DNA of 64,000 nt from Amycolatopsis sp. A133 (GTDB taxonomy: Bacteria; Actinomycetota; Actinomycetes; Mycobacteriales; Pseudonocardiaceae): assembly GCF_031082405.1 (NCBI RefSeq), contig NZ_JAVHJU010000024.1:1-64000 (forward strand), in the 5' to 3' direction. A program made the position numbers and the translations under genes. Below, piece after piece: positions 16,753 to 25,100 of the stretch. Below the pieces are notes generated by a model. That model worked only from the letters and a program-made list of their open reading frames with translations. It was not told where the DNA came from and made no database searches. The stretch's first letter is position 1. Every line of letters begins with the position of its first letter.

Positions 16753-17337
16753 CTACTCCGCCAGCAGCTGTTCGAAGGGAACAAAACCCGGCCCCGCGCT
16801 CACCGCGGGCCGGCCGGCCGCTGCCGAAGCCAGTTCTCCGCCGGCCTTCTCGATCCGCCGCTGCAGCGCCCCCGCCGCCTCACCGCTGCCCCAGTCGGAC
16901 GAAGCCGCGTACACGCCCGTAGCGACCGGATCCGCTTTCAGGTAACCGAACAACGGCCGCAGCTGGTAGTCGAGCACCAGCGAGTGGCGTTCCGTCCCGC
17001 CCGTGGCCGCGAGCAGAACCGGCTTGCCCACCAGCGAATCCGCGTCCAGGACGTCGAAGAACGACTTGAACAACCCGCTGTACCCCGCGGTGAACACCGG
17101 CGTCACCACGATCAGGGCGTCCGCGCCGGTCACCGTTTCGATCGCCGTGCGCAGCGCCGGGCCCGGGAAGCCCGTCAACAGGTTTTTCGTGATTTCCAAA
17201 GCGATGTCCCGCAGCTCCACCACCGACACCGAGACCGGCGGGCCGGCCGCGGCGACGGTCGCCGCGGCCAGCCGGTCGGCCAGCAATCTGGTCGACGAAG
17301 GGACCGACAGGCCCGCCGTCACCACTGCGAGTTTCAT
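16753..17337 (-). CDS. NADPH-dependent FMN reductase (CE1759 family, LLM partner)
   Basis: A 194-residue flavodoxin-like FMN reductase that would supply reduced flavin. The flavin-binding start is MKLAVVTAGLSVPSSTRLLADRL, followed by VTPVFTAGYSGLFKSFFD and LLAATGGTERHSLVLDYQLRPLFGYL, which are marks of the family found beside LLM oxidoreductases. It starts in an ATGA overlap with the upstream LLM gene, so the two are translated together and probably work as a two-component monooxygenase. Confidence 0.9.
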   Translation of the reverse strand: MKLAVVTAGLSVPSSTRLLADRLAAATVAAAGPPVSVSVVELRDIALEITKNLLTGFPGPALRTAIETVTGADALIVVTPVFTAGYSGLFKSFFDVLDADSLVGKPVLLAATGGTERHSLVLDYQLRPLFGYLKADPVATGVYAASSDWGSGEAAGALQRRIEKAGGELASAAAGRPAVSAGPGFVPFEQLLAE

Positions 17338-18434
17338 ACCGAAGCCTCCACGGAAGCGTCCTTCAGCGAAGCGGCCTTGAGCGAAGCGTGCGTCGGCGCT
17401 TCCGGGACGTGGGCGGGACGCAGCGCGTCCAGTTCCTTGCGCAGCACCGGGACGACGTGCTCGCCGAGCAGGTCGAGCTGCTCCAGCACCGTCTTCAGCG
17501 GCAAGCCCGCGTGGTCCATCAGGAACAGCTGGCGCTGGTAGTCGCCGAAGTGCTCGCGGAAGGTCAGCGTCTTGTCGATGACCTCCTGCGGGCTGCCGAC
17601 CGTCAGCGGCGTCTGGTCGGTGAACTCCTCCAGCGACGGGCCGTGGCCGTACACCGGCGCGTTGTCGAAGTACGGCCGGAACTCCTTCCGCGCGTCCTGG
17701 GACTTCGGGCGGATGAACGCCTGCCCGCCCAGGCCGACGATCGCCTGGTCGGCGGTCCCGTGGCCGTAGTGCTCGAAGCGCTGGCGGTAGAACGAGATCA
17801 GCTGCTGGAAGTGCTCCTTGGGCCAGAAGATGTGGTTGGCGAAGAAGCCGTCGCCGTAGTACGCGGCCTGCTCGGCGATCTCCGGGCTGCGGATGGAACC
17901 GTGCCAGACGAACGGCGGGACGTCGTCGAGGGGACGCGGCGTCGACGTGAAGCCCTGCAGCGGGGTGCGGAACTTGCCGGACCAGTCGACGACGTCCTCG
18001 CGCCACAACCGCCGCAGCAGCGCGTAGTTCTCGATCGCCAGCGGGATGCCCTGGCGGATGTCCTGGCCGAACCAGGGGTAGACCGGGCCCGTGTTGCCGC
18101 GGCCCATCATGAGGTCGACGCGGCCGTCGGCGAGGTGCTGCAGCATCGCGAAGTCCTCGGCGATCTTCACCGGGTCGTTCGTGGTGATCAGCGTCGTCGA
18201 CGTCGACAGGATGATCTTGGACGTCTGCGCCGCGATGTAGCCGAGCATCGTCGTGGGCGACGACGGCACGAACGGCGGGTTGTGGTGCTCGCCGGTCGCG
18301 AAGACGTCGAGGCCGACCTCCTCCGCCTTGAGCGCGATCCGGACCATCGCCTTGATCCGGTCGTGCTCCGACGGCGTGGTGCCGTCGGTGGGATCGGTCG
18401 TGACGTCGCCCACCGTGAAGATTCCGAACTGCAT
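17334..18434 (-). CDS. LLM-class flavin-dependent oxidoreductase (CE1758 family)
   Basis: A 366-residue luciferase-like TIM-barrel monooxygenase (MQFGIFTVGDVTTDPTDGTTP at the start, FATGEHHNPPF, MGRGNTGPVYPWFG). It would oxidise an unknown organic substrate with FMNH2 from the overlapping reductase. Start at 18434 has GAAGGGA at a good distance. The last 20 residues are a low-complexity tail built from repeats of the type (A)SLK(D/A)A and ASVEASV, encoded by near-repeats of a 12-15 base unit; homologues generally end before such a tail, so it may be a recent expansion. Confidence 0.9.
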   Translation of the reverse strand: MQFGIFTVGDVTTDPTDGTTPSEHDRIKAMVRIALKAEEVGLDVFATGEHHNPPFVPSSPTTMLGYIAAQTSKIILSTSTTLITTNDPVKIAEDFAMLQHLADGRVDLMMGRGNTGPVYPWFGQDIRQGIPLAIENYALLRRLWREDVVDWSGKFRTPLQGFTSTPRPLDDVPPFVWHGSIRSPEIAEQAAYYGDGFFANHIFWPKEHFQQLISFYRQRFEHYGHGTADQAIVGLGGQAFIRPKSQDARKEFRPYFDNAPVYGHGPSLEEFTDQTPLTVGSPQEVIDKTLTFREHFGDYQRQLFLMDHAGLPLKTVLEQLDLLGEHVVPVLRKELDALRPAHVPEAPTHASLKAASLKDASVEASV

Positions 18435-18540
18435 GACCTGCTCCCTTCGCGAGCACCATCTTACATGCACGCTCAACTACTTCCAAGCAAGAGATATTCC
18501 GGCCGTCAACCGCTTTGGGGGCACCGGCTAAGGTCGGGGC

Positions 18541-19932
18541 ATGGACGCGGAGCTCGCTCGGCTGGGTTTGGCAGAACGTTCGGTACGACTACTCGCCGGT
18601 CGCGACATCTGGGCCTCGATCACCCCCTTGCTCGCCCCGCGCCGGAACCTGGTGGCCGCCTTCGGCCACGTCGGTCCCGGCGCGGCGGCCCTGTTGCCGT
18701 TGCAACCCGGCGACACGCTGATCACGGACGCGAGCCTGGACACCGTGCTGTCGGGGGCGACGAGCCCGCACGCGCTGCTGCACTGGGTCAAGGCGGGCGT
18801 GATCGTGCACTCGCTGCGGGGGCTGAACGCCAAGCTGGTGATCGCCGAGGACGACCCGTCCTTCGTCGTGGTCGGCTCGGCCGACGTCACCGCCGCCGGC
18901 CCGCGGCAGCTGTTCGAGGCGGTCACCCTCTCCCACGAGCGGCAGACCGTCGAGGAGGCCCAGGAGGCCTGGCTCGAGTGGTGCGACCTCGCGGGCCCCT
19001 CGCTGACCGCCGGCGACCTGGAGCCGCTGCTGGAGCAGTACGCCGCCGGCAAGCCGGTCACGGCCCGCCCGGCGGCCTCCCGGCCCACCGCGGCCGCCCG
19101 GCCGGTGGTGACCAGCCGCCCCGCGACGCCGGTCCGCCCCGCGGCCGTGACGCCGCCGCCCTCGCCGGTCCGGCCCGCGCCTCCCGCGCCTTCGCCGGTC
19201 CGCCCCGCACCTCCCGCACCCTCGCCGGTCCGCCCGGCGACGCCCGACGCGCCCGCGGCTGCCCTCGCCTCCCCGGCCCAGCCGGGAACGGGCCCGCAGC
19301 CCACCGGCCCGGGTGGCCCGGAAGGCACCGCGGCCGCCCAGCCGGACAGCGCGCCGCCCGCCACCGCGGAGCCGGCCGAGGCCGCCGCGACCGCGGAACC
19401 GGTGGCGGCCGAGCCGGAAGCCGCCGACGTGCCCCGGCCGTCCTGGCCGCGTCCGGCCGAGCTGTACCTGGTCAGCCTCGTCGAAGGCGGCGAACCGAAC
19501 GCCGAGGCCGCGTACCGGCTCGAAGAGCTGCAGCGCGAATACACCCACCCCGGCGACAACGGCGAATCACCGTTCCGCGTCGAGCTGCTCTGGGCCGACG
19601 ACGCCCAGGGCCAGGACCCGCCGCGCACGCTTCGCGCGGGCGTGCACGTGATCCCCGTCTACAGCCAGAAGCAGGGCCGGCCCCTCGTCGGGTCGCGGAT
19701 CGAGGCCCCCGGTCTCGTCCTGCAGGCTTACATCGACGAGTTCGCCTACCCCCGCCGCACGTACTGCTACGTCCTGACCCGGCAGTCGGCCGCCAAACCG
19801 GCCTTCGGCGACCTCCGCAAGGCCCTCGCCGCGATCGGCGAAAAGCCGAACTTCCGGAACAGCTTCCAGGTCCCCCGGAAGATCGAAGCGCTGCTGGGCC
19901 TGTGGCCCGACCTGGGCTTCGACCCCCGCTAG
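18541..19932 (+). CDS. Hypothetical protein with degenerate phospholipase-D-like domain, Pro-rich linker and C-terminal domain
   Basis: 463 residues in three parts. Residues 1-165 follow the plan of PLD-like nuclease/restriction domains: a strand-rich start, HALLHWVKAGVIVHSL, then a core strand LNAKLVIAEDDPSFVVVGSADVTAAG. In active enzymes this core reads H-x-K...GS-x-N-x-T. Here the catalytic His is Asn and the later Asn is Asp, so hydrolase activity looks lost. Residues 175-300 are a Pro/Ala linker with repeats of PSPVRPAPPA. The last 150 residues (ELYLVSLVEGGEPNAEAAYRLEELQREY to NFRNSFQVPRKIEALLGLWPDLGF) form a conserved-looking domain I do not recognise. TAAGGT six bases before the ATG suggests a leaderless message. 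It lies immediately upstream of parE in the same direction. Confidence 0.72.
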   Translation: MDAELARLGLAERSVRLLAGRDIWASITPLLAPRRNLVAAFGHVGPGAAALLPLQPGDTLITDASLDTVLSGATSPHALLHWVKAGVIVHSLRGLNAKLVIAEDDPSFVVVGSADVTAAGPRQLFEAVTLSHERQTVEEAQEAWLEWCDLAGPSLTAGDLEPLLEQYAAGKPVTARPAASRPTAAARPVVTSRPATPVRPAAVTPPPSPVRPAPPAPSPVRPAPPAPSPVRPATPDAPAAALASPAQPGTGPQPTGPGGPEGTAAAQPDSAPPATAEPAEAAATAEPVAAEPEAADVPRPSWPRPAELYLVSLVEGGEPNAEAAYRLEELQREYTHPGDNGESPFRVELLWADDAQGQDPPRTLRAGVHVIPVYSQKQGRPLVGSRIEAPGLVLQAYIDEFAYPRRTYCYVLTRQSAAKPAFGDLRKALAAIGEKPNFRNSFQVPRKIEALLGLWPDLGFDPR

Positions 19933-19973
19933 GGAGCGGCGCACGCCACTCCGGGAACGGGAGCGCGCGGAAG

Positions 19974-19996
19974 TTGTCGGGGGTGGCGGATATCCT
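19974..19996 (+). promoter_or_regulatory. PafBC-like (RecA-independent DNA damage) promoter for parE, with 5' hairpin
   Basis: TTGTCGGGG, eight bases, then TATCCT. The mycobacterial PafBC/RecA-NDp consensus is TTGTCRGTG-N8-TAnnnT; only one base of the first block differs. A 6-bp inverted repeat CTGCAC/GTGCAG at 19995-20010 would lie in the first bases of the message, about 57 bp before the parE start. Confidence 0.5.
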
Positions 19997-20066
19997 GCAC
20001 TACGGTGCAGGCGAGTCCGCACCACCACCAGCACTTTCGCGAGCCACGATCCGGGAGAACGACCCT

Positions 20067-22118
20067 GTGACTGCCGAGACCTTGTACGGGGCCGACGACC
20101 TGACGCATCTCGAGGGTCTCGAAGCCGTCCGCAAACGACCCGGGATGTACATCGGCTCCACCGACAGCCGGGGCATCAACCACCTCTTCTCCGAGGTGGT
20201 GGACAACTCGACGGACGAGGGTGTCGCCGGCTACGCGACGAAGATCGTCGTCACGCTGCACGCCGACGGGAGCGTCCAGGTGGACGACGACGGCCGCGGC
20301 ATCCCCACCGGCACCCACGCGAAGTCCGGTTTGTCCGGCGTCGAGCTGGTGCTGACGCGGCTGCACGCCGGCGGCAAGTTCGGCGGCTCCGGCTACAAGA
20401 CCTCCGGCGGCCTGCACGGCGTCGGTGCTTCGGCGGTCAACGCCCTGTCGCACCGCTTCGACGTCACGGTGAAGCAGGACGGCAAGGTCCACCAGATGTC
20501 GTTCAAGCACGGCATCCCCGGCACCTTCGACGCGCCCGGCCCGAAGGCGAAGTTCACCCGCCGGTCCGGGCTGAACGTCACCGGCAAGATGAAGCGCGGC
20601 GAGCGCAGCGGCACGTCGATCCGCTACTGGTACGACGCGCGCTACTTCGAGTCCGGCGCGGCGCTCGACGTCGAGGGCGTGCGGGCGAAGATGCGCAACA
20701 CCGCCTTCCTCGTCCCGGGCGTCACGTACGTGCTGCGCACCGCGATCGAAGACACGATCAACGAGGAGACCTTCCACTTCCCGCACGGCCTGGTCGACAT
20801 GGTCGACTTCCTCAGCCCGTCGGGCGAAAAGCCGGTCTGCGGCACGCTGCTGATCACCGGCGAAGGCACGTACAAGGAGAACGCGGCGGACGCGGCGGGC
20901 GTCATGCAGTCCAATGTGGAGCGGCACGCCGAGGTCGAGGTGGCGCTGCGCTGGGGCACCGGCTACGAGCGCACGGTCGAGTGCTTCACCAACACGATCC
21001 GCAACGTCCACGGCGGCACCCACCGGCGCGGCTTCGACCGCGCGGTGACGAAGGCGTTGCAGGAGGCCATCTCCAAGACCCGCGGGCTGCTCAAGCCCAA
21101 GGAGGACATGCCGACGATCGAGGACGTCCTCGAGGGCATGACGGCCGTGGTGCACGTCCGGCTGCCGGAGCCGCAGTTCACCTCGCAGACCAAGGACGAG
21201 CTGTCCACGGCCGGGATCACCCGCGTCCTGCAGGGCATCGTCGACAAGCACGTCAAGGCGTGGACCGAGGACCGCAAGACCAAGTCCGAGGCCAAGGTCG
21301 TGCTGCAGAAGGTGGTCGACGCCTCCCGCGTGCGGCTCACCCAGAAGCAGCAGAAGGACGCCGCCCGGCGCAAGACCGCCCTCGAGGGCGCGGCGATGCC
21401 GCCGAAGCTGGTCGACTGCCGCACCACCGGCGTCTCCCGCAGCGAGCTGTTCCTCGTCGAGGGTGACAGCGCGCTGGGGTCGGCGCGGATGGCGCGCGTG
21501 TCGGAGTACCAGGCGCTGCTGCCGCTGCGCGGCAAGATCCTGAACGTCCAGAAGGCGTCGCTGGGCGACACGCTGAAGAACGCCGAGATCGCGTCGATCG
21601 TGCAGGTACTGGGCGCCGGCACCGGCCGCACGTTCGACCTGACGACGATGCGCTACGGCCGGGTCATCCTGATGGCCGACGCCGACGTCGACGGCTCGCA
21701 CATCCGCACGCTGCTGATCACGCTGTTCGCGAAGTACATGCGCCCGGTGATCGAGGACGGCCGGCTGTACGCGGCGATGCCGCCGCTGCACAAGCTCGTC
21801 ACGAAGGGCCGCAACCCGGAGACGCACTTCACCTTCACCCAGCGGGAGATGGAGCAGAAGTTCGCCGAGCTGGAGAAGGCGGGCAAGAGCATCGTCACGC
21901 CGGTGCCGCGGTTCAAGGGCCTCGGCGAGATGGACGCCGACGAGCTGTGGGAGACCACGATGAACCCGGCCACCCGCTCGGTCCGCCGGATCACCATGGA
22001 CGACGCCGAAGCCGCCGAAGGCGCGCTGGAGCTGCTGATGGGTGAGAAGGTCGAGCCCCGGCGGAACTGGCTGGTCGCCTCCTCCGACCGGGTCGACCGC
22101 GAAGCCATCGACGCCTGA
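20067..22118 (+). CDS. parE: DNA topoisomerase IV subunit B / type IIA topoisomerase ATPase subunit
   Basis: A 683-residue GHKL ATPase plus TOPRIM protein. N-terminal GLEAVRKRPGMYIGSTDSRG, the DDGRGIP ATP motif and HGVGASAVNALS give the GHKL domain. EGDSALGSARMAR and DADVDGSHI give the TOPRIM metal site, and the C-terminal RFKGLGEMDADELWETTMNP is standard. The GTG start at 20067 follows GGGAGA. It pairs with parC 30 bp downstream to form a heterotetramer that passes and decatenates DNA. Actinobacteria usually have gyrAB near oriC plus this second pair; with no dnaA/recF neighbours here, the second pair is the better call, though gyrase-like function cannot be excluded. Its promoter looks DNA-damage-type. 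Confidence 0.93.
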   Translation: MTAETLYGADDLTHLEGLEAVRKRPGMYIGSTDSRGINHLFSEVVDNSTDEGVAGYATKIVVTLHADGSVQVDDDGRGIPTGTHAKSGLSGVELVLTRLHAGGKFGGSGYKTSGGLHGVGASAVNALSHRFDVTVKQDGKVHQMSFKHGIPGTFDAPGPKAKFTRRSGLNVTGKMKRGERSGTSIRYWYDARYFESGAALDVEGVRAKMRNTAFLVPGVTYVLRTAIEDTINEETFHFPHGLVDMVDFLSPSGEKPVCGTLLITGEGTYKENAADAAGVMQSNVERHAEVEVALRWGTGYERTVECFTNTIRNVHGGTHRRGFDRAVTKALQEAISKTRGLLKPKEDMPTIEDVLEGMTAVVHVRLPEPQFTSQTKDELSTAGITRVLQGIVDKHVKAWTEDRKTKSEAKVVLQKVVDASRVRLTQKQQKDAARRKTALEGAAMPPKLVDCRTTGVSRSELFLVEGDSALGSARMARVSEYQALLPLRGKILNVQKASLGDTLKNAEIASIVQVLGAGTGRTFDLTTMRYGRVILMADADVDGSHIRTLLITLFAKYMRPVIEDGRLYAAMPPLHKLVTKGRNPETHFTFTQREMEQKFAELEKAGKSIVTPVPRFKGLGEMDADELWETTMNPATRSVRRITMDDAEAAEGALELLMGEKVEPRRNWLVASSDRVDREAIDA

Positions 22119-22147
22119 TCTTTTCGTAGCTACCAAGGAGTTCTGCC

Positions 22148-25100
22148 GTGGCACGCCGCAAGGGCACCACCACCAAGGTCGATCCGAGCGCGTTCGACGC
22201 CGCCGGGGCGCAGGTCTTCGAGAACCCGCTGAAGACCGAGATCGAAGACTCCTACCTGGAGTACGCGTACTCGGTCATCCACTCGCGCGCCCTGCCGGAC
22301 GCGCGGGACGGGCTCAAGCCGGTGCACCGCCGGATCCTGTACTCGATGAACGAGAACGGTTACCGGCCGACGCACGCGTACGTGAAGTCGTCGCGCGTGG
22401 TCGGCGACTGCTTCGTCCGCGGCGCTCTGGTTTCCACCCCGGACGGATTGCGCCCGATCGAAGAGATCGGGATCGGCGACCAGGTGCTCGACCGTGGCGG
22501 CGCCTCCGTGCCGGTCACCGAGGTCTACGAGAACCCGGCCTCCGAACTGGTTCGCGTCACCTGGGCCAACGGGCACACGATGCTCGTGACGCCGGGCCAA
22601 CGGTTCCGGACCGTAGCGGAAGACTCGAGTCTGACGTGGACGGACGCCCGTGACCTCACCGGGCGACGCACCGTCGCCTACGGGAACGCACGCCGCGAAA
22701 ACCGGCCCACGGGCGGAGACCGCTACGCCTACCTCCTCGGCCTGATCACGGCCGAAGGATTCGCGGTCGACCGCAACCGCGACGCGGACGGCCGGGTCCG
22801 GATCCACATGTGCGACGTGGAGCCGCTCGACGCGGTGTACGAATGGGCAACGGCCAACGGACTGGGCGTGTCCAGGGGGACCCGCCCCGCGGCGAAGCCG
22901 GGATGGCGCGACCAGCACATCCTCACCTTTGCCCGGCACGAAGGCCTCCTCGCGGCGGGAAACCCGCTCAGCGACGCGAAGACTGTCCCGGCGGAGGTTC
23001 TCACGAACCGTTCGCACTGGGCACCGTTCCTCGCGGGCATCTTCGACGGCGACGGCTACATCCGCAAGAACCGCCGCGAGATCGTCTACGTGAGCACAAG
23101 CGAGGTGCTGGTCCGGCAGGTTTACGCGATGCTCGCCGACCTCGGGATCCACGGTCACCACTGGACCGATCCGAAGCCGGGTGGTCACAAGACCTTGCTC
23201 GGTCTCTCGGTGAGCGGATCCGACGCGGCGGCACTGGCCGGCATCCTGACGCCGTGGATCACGATCGGCTACAAGAAGAGCGATCTGGAAAAGCTCACGG
23301 AGATCACCTACGGGTACGGCGGCAAACAGGGCAACGACCGGTTGCCCGCCAAGGGCGTCATGGCCGAGTTCTCGGCCGCCCATGTCGGTGGCGGTTGGTT
23401 CCGCGACAGCGAGGGAACTGCTTTCCGCGCCTCGCTGTCCGTGGTCAGCGGGGCGAAGGTCCGCTACGGCAAGGATCGGCACGGTACCGCACTGGCCGAC
23501 CGCTCATTCCCGCTTGAGCGGGCGCACCAGGACGGCTGGATCGAAAAGCTGCGGCGAATCGGCTCTCCGCTCGCCGACCGGCTCGACGCGCTGAAGGGTT
23601 TCTCGTTCCTCGAAGTGGTGTCGGTCGAGCGCGTCGAGCCGGACGTCACCTACGACATCCAGGTCGGCACCGAAGCGCACGAATTCGTGGTCGAGGGGTT
23701 CGCCGTCCACAACTGCATGGGTAAGTACCACCCGCACGGCGACACCGCGATCTACGACGCGATGGTGCGGCTGGCGCAGGACTTCTCGCTCAACGTCCCG
23801 CTGATCGACGGCCACGGCAACTTCGGTAGCCCCGACGACGGCCCGGCTGCCTCGCGGTACACCGAAGCCCGCATGTCGCCCGAGGCGATGCAGCTGGTCG
23901 GCGAGCTCGGCGAGGACACCGTCGACTTCCGGCCGAACTACGACGGTTCGCTCGAAGAGCCGTCCGTGCTGCCCGCCGCGTTCCCTAACCTGCTGGTCAA
24001 CGGCACGTCCGGGATCGCGGTCGGGATGGCGACCAACATGATCCCGCACAACCTCGGCGAGGTCATCGCCGCGGCGCGGTGGCTGATCACGCACCCGACC
24101 GCGACGCTCGACAAGCTGATGGAGTTCGTGCCCGGCCCCGACCTGCCGACCGGCGGCAAGCTGCTGGGCCTCGACGAGGTGCGCCGCGCCTACGAGACGG
24201 GCCGCGGCGTGGTGCGGATGCGCGCGAGCGTCGAGACCGGGCCCCTGGAGGGCAGCCGCGGGCGGCAGGCGATCACCGTCACCGAGCTGCCCTACGGCGT
24301 CGGCCCGGAGAAGGTGATCGAGAAGATCACCGACGAGGTCAACAAGTCCAAGCGGCTCACCGGCATCGCCGACGTGAAGGACCTCACCGACCGCGAGAAC
24401 GGCACGCGGCTGGTCATCGAGTGCAAGGTCGGCGTCAACCCGCAGGCCCTGCTGGCCGACCTCTACCGGCTCACGCCGCTGGAGCAGTCGTTCGGCATCA
24501 ACAACCTGGTCCTCGTCGACGGCCAGCCGCAGACGCTGGGCCTGAAGGAGCTGCTGGAGGTCTTCCTCCGCCACCGCTACGACGTCGTCACGCGGCGGAC
24601 GAAGTACCGGCGCCGCAAGCGCGAAGAGCGCCTGCACCTGGTCGACGGCCTGCTGATCGCGCTGCTGAACATCGACAAGGTGATCAAGCTCATCCGCGAA
24701 AGCGAGAACGCGCAGGCCGCGAAGGACGGCCTGATGACGCGCTTCAAGCTGTCGGAGATCCAGGCGACGTACATCCTGGACACGCCGCTGCGCCGGCTGA
24801 CGAAGTACGACCGGCTCGAACTCGAGTCGGAGCAGGAGCGGCTGCGCGAGGAGATCGCGGAACTGACCAAGATCCTCGACGACGAGTCGGTGCTGAAGAA
24901 GCTCGTCTCGTCGGAGCTGGCGAAGGTCGCGAAGGACTTCACGACCGAGCGCCGCACCTCGCTGATCGACGGCGACCTGAAGGAGGTCCTGGCCGCGTCG
25001 AAGCCGTCCGGGCCCCTGGAGGTCACGGACGACCCGTGCCAGGTGATCCTGTCGGCGACCGGGCTGGTGGCCCGCACCGCGGCCGAGTCCGAGGAAGCGA

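Noticed and set aside
17388..20066. Extension of the parE frame far upstream as one giant protein
   Set aside because: The added region overlaps the LLM and PLD-like genes in other frames and is Arg-rich noise. The GTG at 20067 has a ribosome site and begins at the conserved GyrB/ParE N-terminus.
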